This document shows positions 50,682 through 60,832 of a stretch of DNA of 64,000 bases, in pieces. The notes below the pieces were generated by a model that was not told the origin of the DNA, made no database searches, and was given only the letters and a program-made list of their open reading frames with translations. How positions within the stretch are numbered: position 1 is the stretch's first letter; each line of letters opens with the position of its first letter. Origin of the DNA: Acidobacteriota bacterium (GTDB taxonomy: Bacteria; Acidobacteriota; Thermoanaerobaculia; Thermoanaerobaculales; Thermoanaerobaculaceae); contig PMLC01000079.1 of the NCBI GenBank assembly GCA_003158745.1, forward strand, positions 1 through 64,000, given 5' to 3'. Made by a program: the position numbers and the translations under genes.

Positions 50682-53081
50682 GTGGCTGATTCGCTTGTCA
50701 TCGTGGAGTCCCCCGCCAAGGCGCGGACGCTGGGTCGGTACCTCGGTAAGGGATATTCCGTCGTGGCTTCTGTTGGCCACGTGCGCGATCTGCCGAAGAA
50801 CGACCTCGGGATCGACATCGAACACGGGTTCGAGCCGATCTATGAAGCACTGCCGGCGAAGCGCAAGGTCATTGCCGAAATTCAAGCAGCGGCCGAGCGC
50901 GCGGAAAGGGTGCTGCTCGCAACCGACCCTGACCGCGAGGGCGAGGCGATCGGGTGGCACCTCGCGGAGCTCCTCGGACGCACCGGCAAGCCCGTGGAGC
51001 GGGTCCTCTTTCACGAGATCACAAAACGCGCCGTTGTCGAGGCGCTCGCCCATCCCCGCCCTCTCGACCAGCGCCTCATCGACGCACAGCAAGCTCGGCG
51101 GGTGCTCGACCGGCTGATGGGCTACAGGCTCTCCCCGCTGCTGTGGGACAAGGTCAAGCGGGGGCTGTCGGCCGGGCGGGTCCAATCGGTCGCCCTCAAG
51201 ATGATCTGCGACCGCGAGGCCGAGATCGAGGCATTCGTCCCGGAAGAGTACTGGCACCTCGACGCACATCTGGCCGCATCGCTCCCACCCACCTTCGTGG
51301 CGCGTCTGGCGCAACGCGAAGGCAAGAAGTTCGCGGTCCACGACGGCGAGACTGCGGCGGCCGTCAAGACCGAGGTCGAAGGCGACCGCTTCGTTGTCGC
51401 CAAGGTCAGCAAGCGGCGCCGGCAGCAGAAGGCTGCCCCTCCCTTTGTGACGGCCAAGCTGCAGCAGGCCGCGTACAAGCGCCACCACTACCCGGTCCGG
51501 AGGACCATGCAGCTCGCCCAGAAGCTCTACGAGGGCGTCGACCTTGGTGGCGGGGAGAGGGTCGGCCTGATCACCTACATGCGCACCGACTCCATGCGAG
51601 TTGCCGCCGAGGCGCTGGCTGCCGTTCGCGATATGATCGCCGCCCAGTACGGCGCCGAGTTCCTCCCTGAAAAGCCTAACTTCTTCAAGAACCGCTCGGA
51701 GGCGCAGGACGCCCACGAGGCGATCCGGCCGACAGATCCGGCTCGTACCCCGGAGTCGGTGGCCCGTAACCTATCCGCCGACGAGCTCAAGCTGTACACG
51801 CTGATCTGGCAACGTTTCGTCGCCTCGCAGATGACACCGGCACAGTTCGACGTCACCGACGTGCTCGTCGAGGTTGGGCGCTACGGTTTCAAGGCCCGCG
51901 GCGAGATCGAGGTGGAGGCAGGCTTCCTCCGCGTCTATCGCGAGGAGGAGGACCAGCAGGTGGGCGACAAGCCGGCCCAGGAGCAGGAGGACGAGGAACC
52001 GACCTCTAGGCGCCTGCCGGCACTGACCGTGGGTGAGACGCTCACACTTGAAGATCTCGCCTCTACGCAGAAGTTCACCCAGCCACCGCCCCGCTTCACC
52101 GAGTCCACGCTGGTCAAGGTCTTGGAGGAAAACGGCATCGGGCGCCCGTCGACATACGCCCAGATCATTGCGACGATCTCCGACCGCTCATACGTCGAGC
52201 GCCAGAAGGGGACGTTCTTCCCCACCGAGCTCGGCAAGCTGGTCAACCGCCTCTTAATCGGCTCTTTCGGCGACCTCATCAACGAGACGTACACGGCGCG
52301 GATGGAGGAGGAGCTGGACGCCATCGCCGAGGGCAAGCTCGATTGGCACAAGGCGATCGCGCGTTTCTGGGCCTCATTCACCGCCGACCTCGAGCGGGCG
52401 AAGGCCGAGATGACCTCGGTGAAGCATGAGGGCGTTGCCACCGACCAGACCTGCCCGACGTGCGGCGCTCCAATGCTGCTTCGCTTCGGTCGGTACGGCG
52501 AGTACCTTGCCTGCTCCAACTACCCGACGTGCAAGACAACCCGCGAACCCGGCACTCCGGGCATCACCGACGAGATCCCGTTGTGCCCCGAATGCAACGC
52601 CCCCATGGTCCTCAAGCGCTCGCGGTTCGGGCAGTTCTGGGCTTGCTCGCGCTACCCCGAGTGCAAGGGGATTCGCAAGCTCGTCACCGGCAAGGCCAGC
52701 CCCAACACGCCCAGCGGCGTGACCTGCCCCGAGTGCGGTGAAGGCGAAATCGTCGAGAAGCGCTCCCGGCGTGGACGCTCCTTCTGGGGGTGCAACCGCT
52801 ACCCAAAGTGCTCGTTCACGCTGCCGGTCAAGCCGGTGCTCCACCCCTGCCCATCGTGCGGGGCTCCCTTCGTGATGGAGAAGAAGACGGTGCGGCGCGG
52901 CGTCGAGTGGGTATGCGCGAAGGACGAGTGCGGGTTCCGCGGTCCGGCCGAAGGCGAGCCGACCACCGGCGACGCCCAGCCGGCAGCGGCCGCGGAAGGG
53001 AATGCGAAGCCCGCCGCGATCCGGCCCCCGAAGGTCACGGCTCGCAAGCCCGCGAAGGGGCGAAAACCGCGCACGAAGTGA
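50682..53081 (+). CDS. topA: DNA topoisomerase I
   Basis: SLVIVESPAKARTLGRYLGKGYSVVASVGHVRDLP...GLITYMRTDS...; four C-terminal CxxC zinc-ribbon modules; GTG start 50682. Confidence 0.96.
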   Translation: MADSLVIVESPAKARTLGRYLGKGYSVVASVGHVRDLPKNDLGIDIEHGFEPIYEALPAKRKVIAEIQAAAERAERVLLATDPDREGEAIGWHLAELLGRTGKPVERVLFHEITKRAVVEALAHPRPLDQRLIDAQQARRVLDRLMGYRLSPLLWDKVKRGLSAGRVQSVALKMICDREAEIEAFVPEEYWHLDAHLAASLPPTFVARLAQREGKKFAVHDGETAAAVKTEVEGDRFVVAKVSKRRRQQKAAPPFVTAKLQQAAYKRHHYPVRRTMQLAQKLYEGVDLGGGERVGLITYMRTDSMRVAAEALAAVRDMIAAQYGAEFLPEKPNFFKNRSEAQDAHEAIRPTDPARTPESVARNLSADELKLYTLIWQRFVASQMTPAQFDVTDVLVEVGRYGFKARGEIEVEAGFLRVYREEEDQQVGDKPAQEQEDEEPTSRRLPALTVGETLTLEDLASTQKFTQPPPRFTESTLVKVLEENGIGRPSTYAQIIATISDRSYVERQKGTFFPTELGKLVNRLLIGSFGDLINETYTARMEEELDAIAEGKLDWHKAIARFWASFTADLERAKAEMTSVKHEGVATDQTCPTCGAPMLLRFGRYGEYLACSNYPTCKTTREPGTPGITDEIPLCPECNAPMVLKRSRFGQFWACSRYPECKGIRKLVTGKASPNTPSGVTCPECGEGEIVEKRSRRGRSFWGCNRYPKCSFTLPVKPVLHPCPSCGAPFVMEKKTVRRGVEWVCAKDECGFRGPAEGEPTTGDAQPAAAAEGNAKPAAIRPPKVTARKPAKGRKPRTK

Positions 53082-54436
53082 CTGAGCCCGTGACGGTGGT
53101 TGGTGGCGGTCTGGCAGGGTGCGAGGCTGCTTGGCAGCTTGCCTCGGCAGGCGTGGCCGTGCGCCTGTTCGAGATGCGCCCAGGCGTATCGACGCCCGCG
53201 CACCGTACCGGCGACCTCGCTGAGCTCGTGTGCTCAAACTCCCTGCGCTCAGACAACCCCGAGAACGCCGTCGGTCTGCTCAAGCGGGAGATGCAATCAA
53301 TGGGCTCGGTGATCCTGGCTGCCGCAAGGGTCGCCGCTCTCCCCGCGGGGGACGCACTGGCGGTCGACCGCGAGGTGTTTGCCGCTGGCGTCCAGGGGGC
53401 GATCGGGAGCCACCCGTTGATCACGGTCGCGCGGGAGGAGGTGCGCACGGTGCCCGACGGCCCTGCGATCATCGCATCCGGTCCTCTCACGGCACCCGCC
53501 CTCCTCGAATCGCTCTCGACTCTGCTTGGCGAGGGCTCGCTCTCCTTCTTCGACGCGATCGCTCCAGTCGTCGCTGCGGACTCGCTGGAGATGGGAAGAC
53601 TGTTCCGCGCGTCGCGCTACGGCAAGGGCGGGGACGACTACCTCAACGCGCCGATGGACCGCGAGGCGTATTTGAGGTTCGTGGACGCTCTGCGTGCCGC
53701 GGACAAGGTTCCCGAGAGGGAGTTCGAGCGCGACGTCCCGTACTTCGAAGGATGCCTGCCGATCGAGGTGATGGCCGACCGGGGGATCGACACCCTCCGG
53801 TACGGTCCGATGAAGCCGGTGGGGTTGCCGGACCCTGCCACTGGGCGTCACGCGTACGCCGTGGTTCAGCTCCGTCGCGACGACCTGGCCGCGTCGCATT
53901 GGAACCTCGTGGGCTTCCAGACCCGGATGACGTTCGCTTCGCAGCAACAGGTGTTCCGCACGATCCCAGGCCTCGAGAACGCTCGCTTCGTGCGGCTCGG
54001 CATGATCCACCGCAACACGTTCATTTGCGCCCCGAAGCACCTCGACGCGCAGCTCCGCCTGAAGGTCCGACCCTCGGTGCGCCTCGCCGGACAGCTCACC
54101 GGCGTTGAGGGGTACGTCGAATCTGCGGCGATGGGCCTCCTGGCCGGGTTGTCGCTCGCATCCGAGCTGCGTGGGCTGGAGCTTGGGCCCCCCCCGCCGT
54201 GGACCGCACACGGCGGGCTCGTGCGCCACCTCACCGAACGCCCGCCGCACCGGTTTCAGCCCGCCAACGCGGCCTGGGGGCTGATGAGCGAACCGATGGT
54301 CGAGCTGCCGCGGGAGAAGGGTCAACGCCGCAAGGCCGCTGCGGCCGCTGCACTCGAGGCAATCGCCGTGTGGCGCGCCGCGGTCGGATGGGTGGTCCCT
54401 GTCATTTCCCCCGACCTTCTCGGGCACCGGGCGTAG
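53078..54436 (+). CDS. trmFO: Methylenetetrahydrofolate-tRNA-(uracil-5-)-methyltransferase TrmFO
   Basis: VTVVGGGLAGCEAAWQLASAGVAVRLFEMRP...LAELVCSNSLRSD...NAVGLLKREM; GTGA overlap with topA. Confidence 0.96.
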   Translation: MTEPVTVVGGGLAGCEAAWQLASAGVAVRLFEMRPGVSTPAHRTGDLAELVCSNSLRSDNPENAVGLLKREMQSMGSVILAAARVAALPAGDALAVDREVFAAGVQGAIGSHPLITVAREEVRTVPDGPAIIASGPLTAPALLESLSTLLGEGSLSFFDAIAPVVAADSLEMGRLFRASRYGKGGDDYLNAPMDREAYLRFVDALRAADKVPEREFERDVPYFEGCLPIEVMADRGIDTLRYGPMKPVGLPDPATGRHAYAVVQLRRDDLAASHWNLVGFQTRMTFASQQQVFRTIPGLENARFVRLGMIHRNTFICAPKHLDAQLRLKVRPSVRLAGQLTGVEGYVESAAMGLLAGLSLASELRGLELGPPPPWTAHGGLVRHLTERPPHRFQPANAAWGLMSEPMVELPREKGQRRKAAAAAALEAIAVWRAAVGWVVPVISPDLLGHRA

Positions 54437-54472
54437 GGGACGGATGAAGCGTGGCCGTTGGTCGGTCGTAGC

Positions 54473-54491
54473 GGCCGCCCGCCGGGCGGCC
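54473..54491. terminator. GC palindrome between converging trmFO and pseudouridine synthase genes
   Basis: GGCCGCCCG-C-CGGGCGGCC; no clear T-tract. Confidence 0.35.
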
Positions 54492-54518
54492 GGCCGTTCG
54501 GTGAGAAGGACCTCCGGT

Positions 54519-55067
54519 TCAGGGCGCTGCGAGCCTGCGGAGTGCGGCAACTTCGGAGGCAGTGAGCTCACGCCCCTCGCCCTGGTAAAGATCGCCAAGT
54601 TCGACGGGACCGACCGCGGTCCGGACAAGTCGCCTGACCTTGAACCCCGCCGCGAGGAACAGACGCCGGATCTCGCGGTTGCGCCCCTCGTGGAGCACAA
54701 CCTCGAATCGGGTTCCGCCGCGGGGCGCCTTGCCGAGGTGGCGCACCTCGACGGGGAGCACCGGCTGCCCTTTGATCAGGAATCCGCCGCGGCGCATCCC
54801 TTCCAAATCCTGGTCACCTGGGAAGCCCTCGACGGCCACAAGGTAGGTCTTGGCGACGGCTCCCGGGTCCATCAGGCGCTGCGCGAATCGGGAGTCGTCG
54901 CAGAACAGGAGCAGCCCTTCGGAGTCCCTGTCGAGGCGACCAACCGCAAACCAGTCGCGGTAGTCGGCGGGCAGGAGATCAAAAACGGTGTTCGCGCCAC
55001 CCTCTTGGACCCGCGAAACGACGACCCTGCGCGGCTTGTTGAAGGCAAAGAGCCTCGGCAGGTTCAG
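54519..55067 (-). CDS. RsuA/RluE-family pseudouridine synthase, likely CTG start
   Basis: LFAFNKPRRVVVS...WFAVGRLDRDSEGLLLFCDDSRFAQRLM...KTYLVAVEG...LHEGRNREIRRLFLAAGF; SD AAGGAGG then GATCTGA. Confidence 0.88.
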   Translation of the reverse strand: MNLPRLFAFNKPRRVVVSRVQEGGANTVFDLLPADYRDWFAVGRLDRDSEGLLLFCDDSRFAQRLMDPGAVAKTYLVAVEGFPGDQDLEGMRRGGFLIKGQPVLPVEVRHLGKAPRGGTRFEVVLHEGRNREIRRLFLAAGFKVRRLVRTAVGPVELGDLYQGEGRELTASEVAALRRLAAP

Positions 55068-56893
55068 ATCCCTCCTTCTGGTCGGAACGCGGTGTCGTAG
55101 AGCCGCCGGGCCCACCCCCGCATCGCAAAGTCGCTCCCCTTCGAGCCGGGCTTGTCGCCGAGCACCCACTGCCTGAGCGGGACGGAGAAGCCCGTCTTCG
55201 GGCGGGTGAAAACGGCGCGCGGCAGAGGCTTGGAGGGACTCGCGGGCAGGTAGCGCTTGCGGTCGCCGCGTGCGTGCACCAGCAGCGGCGCCACCGCGCG
55301 CAGAAGGTGAGCCTCGACCAGCGGCACCCGCACCTCGAGCGAGTGCGCCATGCTTGCCCAGTCGATGTCGCGCAGGAGTTGGTCCTTCATGTAAAAGCGC
55401 GAGTCGAGCGCCACGACCCTCTCGAACGCCCTGCCCGGATCGGGATCGAGGCCTCGAGCGAACAGCGCGACCGGGTCGAGCCGTCGCATCCCCTCCCGTG
55501 CGACCTCCTCGCCGAGGATCTCGCCGAGCTCCCACGGCATGAACATCGCGCGCAGCACGAAGTACGCGTTCGGGTAGTCACGGCTGTACTTGATGACGGC
55601 TCCGCTCTTCGGGCTCACGCGTGCACTGCGCCTCGGGGCGAGCGCCCTGTACGCCGCCAGAACCGCGTCCCCGAGGAACGGGACGCGAGACGGGATGCCC
55701 CACATACGCACAGCGAGTGGCACCTTCCAGGACGTGAAGTAGCCGCCGAGGAGCTCGTCGCCACCCGTGCCGGAGAGCGCCACCTTGATTCCGACTTCCG
55801 CCACGGCGCGGCTCACGAAGTACGAGTTGACCGCGTCCACCGTAGGTTGGTCCATCGCCTCGATGACCTTTGGGAACTCCCGCTGAAACTCGTCCTTTGA
55901 GATCAGCCGCGTCGTGTGGTCGGTGCCGTAGTAGCGGGCGACCTCTTCCGCGAGCGGTGCCTCGTCGCGGACCGTGCCCTGGTACTCGGTGAAAGCGAGC
56001 GTCACCGTCTTCAGATCGGCGGCGCCCGCGTCGCGGGCGAGGCCGATGATCGAGGTCGAGTCGCGTCCGGACGAGAGGAACGCGCCGACCCGCACGTCCG
56101 AGACGAGGTGGTAACGGACCGAATCGAGAAACGCCTGCCGCATCCGCTCGACCCGTTCCTCTTCGGATACCCTGGCCGGATCGCGCACGGCCTCGGTGAG
56201 GATCTCCGCGATGGAGGCGTACGCCTGCGGCTCCGCCACCCCACGCCCGTCGACCCACGCGTAACTGCCCGCCGGGAGCGCCCGGATCGCCTCGTAGAGC
56301 GTGAACGGTTCCGGTACGGAGCCGCGCAGGAAGAAGCCGACCACACCGGCCGGGTCCTGGCGGTGCGAAACCCGACCGCCTGCCAGCAGGGCTTTTACTT
56401 GGGATGCGATCCGCACGGAGCCGGATCCCACGGTGTAGTACAGCGGCTTGACGCCGTAGAGATCGCGCGCGAGGAGCGTTCTCCCGGCCCTGATGTCGTA
56501 CAGCGCGAAGGCGAACATCCCGAGGAGGCGCGGGAGCATCTCGGTACCCAAGACGGCGTACAGCTCGAGGAGCACCTCGGTGTCGGACGTGCTGCGCAGA
56601 CCCGTGCCCCCGTCCGGCAGCAGCGACCGCAGCTCGTGGTAGTTGTAGATCTCGCCGTTGAAGACGATGACTCTCGTGCCATCCGCGCTGACCATCGGCT
56701 GGGCGCCCGTATCGGAGAGGTCGATGATGGCGAGGCGGCGGTGGCCAAGGCCCACGCGGCCGTCGGGAGAGAACCACTCGCCGCATCCGTCAGGCCCGCG
56801 GGAGGCCATCGAGTCACGAATCCGGAGGAGCTCCTCCCGATCCACGGCGGGTCCGCGGGTATCGAAGCTGCAGATGGCGGCGATTCCGCACAT
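55064..56893 (-). CDS. asnB: Asparagine synthase (glutamine-hydrolysing)
   Basis: MCGIAAICSFDTRG (Cys2 nucleophile), RGPDGCGEW, FNGEIYNYHELR, FLSSGRDSTSIIGLAR. Confidence 0.96.
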   Translation of the reverse strand: MCGIAAICSFDTRGPAVDREELLRIRDSMASRGPDGCGEWFSPDGRVGLGHRRLAIIDLSDTGAQPMVSADGTRVIVFNGEIYNYHELRSLLPDGGTGLRSTSDTEVLLELYAVLGTEMLPRLLGMFAFALYDIRAGRTLLARDLYGVKPLYYTVGSGSVRIASQVKALLAGGRVSHRQDPAGVVGFFLRGSVPEPFTLYEAIRALPAGSYAWVDGRGVAEPQAYASIAEILTEAVRDPARVSEEERVERMRQAFLDSVRYHLVSDVRVGAFLSSGRDSTSIIGLARDAGAADLKTVTLAFTEYQGTVRDEAPLAEEVARYYGTDHTTRLISKDEFQREFPKVIEAMDQPTVDAVNSYFVSRAVAEVGIKVALSGTGGDELLGGYFTSWKVPLAVRMWGIPSRVPFLGDAVLAAYRALAPRRSARVSPKSGAVIKYSRDYPNAYFVLRAMFMPWELGEILGEEVAREGMRRLDPVALFARGLDPDPGRAFERVVALDSRFYMKDQLLRDIDWASMAHSLEVRVPLVEAHLLRAVAPLLVHARGDRKRYLPASPSKPLPRAVFTRPKTGFSVPLRQWVLGDKPGSKGSDFAMRGWARRLYDTAFRPEGGI

Positions 56894-56978
56894 GGCGAGT
56901 GGCGACCCCGCAGCGGCGAGGCTCGGGCCATTATCGGGTATCGCCGCGACCGGTCAAGCCGGAGGCTACAATGCCGGC

Positions 56979-57875
56979 GTGCCCTGGCGTCTCGACGAGT
57001 TCACCGCCTACGTGCGCGACGAACGCAACCTCTCGCCCAACACGCTGCGGGCGTACGAGCGCGAGATTTCACAGTTCGTCGCCTTCGCGGGCGGCGAGAT
57101 GGGGTGCGCCGATCCGCGCGGCGTGAGCGCGAACGTCATCCGCGCCTACCTTGCGCACCTGCACGGCAGGAAACTGGCCCGGGTCTCGACGCAGCGGGCG
57201 CTCGCCGCGCTGCGGACGTACTTCCGGTTCCTGGGCCGCGAAGGTGAGGTGCAGACCAACCCTGCCAAGGTTGTGCCGACTCCGCGAGCCCCAAAGAAGC
57301 TGCCGGAGGTGGTGACGGCGCCCCAACTCGCTGAGCTGCTCGAGGCACTACCGCAGGACCCCGCGGGACGACGCGACCGGGCGGCACTCGAGCTGCTCTA
57401 CGGATCCGGGGTGCGCGCGAGCGAGCTGGTAGGGCTCGACCTCGATGACGTGGACTTGACCCGGCGGCTCGCCCGGGTGCAGGGCAAGGGCGGCAAGGAG
57501 CGCCTCGTCCCGTTCGGCCGCGAGGCCGAGCGTGCCTTGCGGGCGTACCTCCCCGACCGTGCGGCGTGGCGCTCGCACGGCCGAGAGCTGCCGTCCGGCG
57601 AGCCGCTCTTCGTCAACCAGCGCGGTGGGAGGTTGTCGGACCGTTCGCTACGCCGAATCCTCGAAGCCGCGGTGTTCCGCGTGGCGATGGCGACCCACAT
57701 CCACCCCCACACGCTACGCCACGCGTTCGCCACCCACCTTCTGGAGGCAGGGATGGACCTGCGGGCGATCCAGGAGCTGCTCGGCCACGCGTCGCTGTCC
57801 ACCACGCAGCGCTACACGCACCTCGACTTCGCTCACCTGATGGACACCTACAACAAGGCGCATCCGAAGGCCTGA
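56979..57875 (+). CDS. xerC: Tyrosine recombinase XerC/XerD
   Basis: Core-binding domain NLSPNTLRAYEREI; catalytic R/K/HxxR/H/Y: GSGVRASELVGL, HTLRHAFATHLLEAGMDLRAIQELLGHASLSTTQRYTHL. Confidence 0.93.
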   Translation: MPWRLDEFTAYVRDERNLSPNTLRAYEREISQFVAFAGGEMGCADPRGVSANVIRAYLAHLHGRKLARVSTQRALAALRTYFRFLGREGEVQTNPAKVVPTPRAPKKLPEVVTAPQLAELLEALPQDPAGRRDRAALELLYGSGVRASELVGLDLDDVDLTRRLARVQGKGGKERLVPFGREAERALRAYLPDRAAWRSHGRELPSGEPLFVNQRGGRLSDRSLRRILEAAVFRVAMATHIHPHTLRHAFATHLLEAGMDLRAIQELLGHASLSTTQRYTHLDFAHLMDTYNKAHPKA

Positions 57876-57909
57876 AGGACGGCAGGTCGGGCGTCGTCGG
57901 CCGACGTGC

Positions 57910-58791
57910 TCAGTTCGAGAAGAGCAAGGCGATGCCGACGAACGTGACTGCGGTGCCGGTGAGCGCGCGAGCTGTCGGCCGGTAGCGTTCCGTGGCCATC
58001 AGAAGCGGGATCACGAGCACGGGGGTGGTCGCCATTAGGGTTGCTGCGATCCCCACGTCGGTAAAGCGGGCGGCCACGAGCGACATCCAGACTCCGAGGA
58101 AGGGGCCGAACACAGCCCCGCCCAGGAGGAAGGGCCACGCACGCCGCACCGACCCGGGCACGTCGAGGGCGTACACGCGGCCTGTGAATGCCGTGAGCGT
58201 CCAGATCAACGACGTGGCGGCAGCCATCCGGACCCAGGTTGCGGTGAGCGCTGGCATCTCCCCCGCCATGCCGATCTTTGCCAGCACAAATCCCACCCCC
58301 TGGCACACGGCGCCCACGAGCGCCAGCGCGACGCCAGTAATCTCCCGACGGCCGTTCACCTCTCCCGCCTTGCGCTCACCCACCACCCACGACACCCCTG
58401 CAAGGGTGGTTACAATCCCCAATAGCGCCGTGCGGCCGGGGTGCTCCTTGAGCAGCACCAAGCCTGCCAATGAGGCAAAAACCGGTGCCATGGCCATAAC
58501 GAGCAGTGACAGTCTTGCCCCGATGCGCCGCAGTGCCTCGAACAAAGCAAGATCTCCGATCACGAGACCGACGATGCCGCTCAGGGCAAGGAAGAAGAGC
58601 CGCTGGCGGTTGACCGTGGCGAAGGCCGGACCGGCGAGAACCATGGTGGCGGTGAGCAGTGCGAGAGCCAGGGGCAGACGCAGGAGGTTGACGCGAAAAG
58701 CCCCAATCCGGCGCGCGGCTTCCGCAAAAAAGAGGCCGGTAAATGCCCATAGCAGGGCGGTGGCGAGGGCCGCGAGCTCTCCGGTCGGCAT
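57910..58791 (-). CDS. EamA/DMT-superfamily transporter
   Basis: Ten hydrophobic segments in two EamA-like halves (LATALLWAFTGLFFAEAARRIG...; GVALALVGAVCQGVGFVLAKIG...). Confidence 0.88.
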   Translation of the reverse strand: MPTGELAALATALLWAFTGLFFAEAARRIGAFRVNLLRLPLALALLTATMVLAGPAFATVNRQRLFFLALSGIVGLVIGDLALFEALRRIGARLSLLVMAMAPVFASLAGLVLLKEHPGRTALLGIVTTLAGVSWVVGERKAGEVNGRREITGVALALVGAVCQGVGFVLAKIGMAGEMPALTATWVRMAAATSLIWTLTAFTGRVYALDVPGSVRRAWPFLLGGAVFGPFLGVWMSLVAARFTDVGIAATLMATTPVLVIPLLMATERYRPTARALTGTAVTFVGIALLFSN

Positions 58792-58878
58792 AGGCACCGG
58801 CGGGACGCCGGCTGGTATAGGATACGCGCAACCGAGTAGGGAGGTTTGGCGACTATAGTCTGAAGCGGGAGGTGGTCC

Positions 58879-59418
58879 ATGCGCATCCGTTGGCATCACA
58901 CAACCATCTGCGCTATACGCCGGGACGGCGTTACCGCGATGGCGTGCGACGGTCAGGTCACGCTCGGGAACACGGTCCTAAAGCACGGGGCGACCAAGCT
59001 TCGGCGTCTGGGCGGCGGTCGGGTCCTGGCGGGCTTCGCGGGCTCGGTGGCGGACGCGCTCGCGCTGTTCACCCGCTTCGAGGCCAAGTTCGAGGAGTTT
59101 GCCGGCAACCTGGAGCGGGCCGCGGTGGAGCTAGCGCGCGACTGGCGCACCGACCGCGCCCTCCGCCACCTCGAGGCGATGATGGTCGTCGCCGACCGCG
59201 AACACCTCTTGCTCCTTTCCGGATCGGGCGAGGTCATCGTCCCTGACGACGGCGTGCTGGCGATCGGCTCCGGCGGGCCCGTGGCGCTCGGAGCGGCGCG
59301 AGCTCTGATCGCCCACTCGAGCCTCGAAGCCGCGGAGGTCGCGCGTGAGGCGCTTCTCATCGCCGCAGGGATCGACCTCTACACCAACGACCACATCACG
59401 GTGGAGGTGGTCCCGTGA
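58879..59418 (+). CDS. hslV: ATP-dependent protease peptidase subunit HslV
   Basis: [37 protein letters not shown]...[25 protein letters not shown]. Confidence 0.97.
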   Translation: MRIRWHHTTICAIRRDGVTAMACDGQVTLGNTVLKHGATKLRRLGGGRVLAGFAGSVADALALFTRFEAKFEEFAGNLERAAVELARDWRTDRALRHLEAMMVVADREHLLLLSGSGEVIVPDDGVLAIGSGGPVALGAARALIAHSSLEAAEVAREALLIAAGIDLYTNDHITVEVVP

Positions 59419-60731
59419 GCGCGCCGGCGTATACGCCGAGGGAGGTGGTAGCCGAACTCGACCGCTACATCGTTGGGCAGGGGGCGGCGAAGCGCTCGGT
59501 GGCGATCGCTTTGCGGAACCGCTGGCGTCGCCGACAGCTGTCAGCGGAACTTCGCCGCGAAGTGGTCCCGGCCAACATCATCTTGATCGGGCCGACCGGC
59601 GTCGGCAAGACCGAGATCGCGCGCCGCCTCGCGCGGCTTGCCAATGCGCCGTTCATCAAGGTCGAGGCCTCCAAGTTCACCGAGGTTGGCTACGTCGGAC
59701 GGGATGTTGACTCCATCATGCGCGACCTGGTGGAAGCTGCGGTCGCCACGGTTCGCGAGGAGCGCGCGGTGTCGGTTCGCGTTGCGGCCCAGCGGGCCGC
59801 GGAAGATCGGATCGTCGACCTGCTGCTGCCAACAGCGGCACCGGAGACCCGTGAGGAATCGAGACGCGCCCTGCGTCGGCTGGTGCGCGAGGGATCGCTC
59901 GAGGAGCGGGAAGTGGATGTGGAGGTCGCGCAGAGCCGCGCGCCGGTCCTCAACCTCTTCGGCGGTCAGGGAATGGAGAGCCTTGAGATGAACTTGCGTG
60001 ATGCCCTCGGAGGCGTGTTCTCCAAGCGGGAACGGCGTCGGGTCACGGTCCGTGAGGCCCGCAAGATCCTGGAGGCCGAGGAGGTCGAACGTCTGGTGGA
60101 CCGCGAGTCCGCAGAGCGGGAGGGCGTTGAAAGGGCCCAGGAGAGCGGGATCGTCTTCCTCGATGAGATCGACAAGATCGCTTCGCGGAACGCGTCCGGC
60201 GCAGGACCTGACGTCTCGCGCGAAGGGGTGCAACGTGATCTCTTGCCCCTCGTCGAGGGGACCACGGTCAACACGCGTTACGGTCAGGTATCCAGCGACC
60301 ATGTGCTGTTCATCGCGGCAGGAGCGTTCCACGTGGCCAAACCCTCCGACCTCATCCCAGAGTTGCAGGGCCGGTTTCCGGTCCGAGTCCAGCTCGACGC
60401 GCTCTCCGAGGGGGATCTCCTGCGCATCCTCACCGAGCCGGAGCATGCCCTGTTGAAGCAGCATCAGGCGCTACTCAATGCCGAGGGAGTCGAGCTTGAG
60501 ATCACGCCGGACGGCGTTGCCGAGCTCGCCCGGGTCGCCGCCGAACTGAACCGGAGCGGCGAGAACATTGGTGCTCGCCGCCTCACGACGGTTATCGAAC
60601 GCGTGCTTGAGGAAATCTCGTTCACCGCCCCCGAGCGCCAGGGCACCCATGTTGTCGTGGACGCCGGCACGGTGAAGGGGACGCTGGCGCCTCTCCTCGG
60701 GCGCGAGGACCTTGCTCGATACGTGCTGTAG
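59415..60731 (+). CDS. hslU: ATP-dependent protease ATPase subunit HslU
   Basis: [88 protein letters not shown]. Confidence 0.97.
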   Translation: MSAPAYTPREVVAELDRYIVGQGAAKRSVAIALRNRWRRRQLSAELRREVVPANIILIGPTGVGKTEIARRLARLANAPFIKVEASKFTEVGYVGRDVDSIMRDLVEAAVATVREERAVSVRVAAQRAAEDRIVDLLLPTAAPETREESRRALRRLVREGSLEEREVDVEVAQSRAPVLNLFGGQGMESLEMNLRDALGGVFSKRERRRVTVREARKILEAEEVERLVDRESAEREGVERAQESGIVFLDEIDKIASRNASGAGPDVSREGVQRDLLPLVEGTTVNTRYGQVSSDHVLFIAAGAFHVAKPSDLIPELQGRFPVRVQLDALSEGDLLRILTEPEHALLKQHQALLNAEGVELEITPDGVAELARVAAELNRSGENIGARRLTTVIERVLEEISFTAPERQGTHVVVDAGTVKGTLAPLLGREDLARYVL

Positions 60732-60832
60732 GCGGCAGTAGAGGCGGAGAGCAGAAGAGAAAGAACGCCTTCCGCTCCTCTGCGGCTGCGACCCTCACAT
60801 CTCCAGCGTCCATTTGCTACAGTTGACACCCA

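Noticed and set aside
55916-57247. 443-aa plus-strand ORF
   Set aside because: Antisense to asnB and out of frame with xerC
60324-60341. Second parS candidate GTTCCACGTGGCC inside hslU
   Set aside because: Only the left half-site matches; the right half diverges from GTGAAACA
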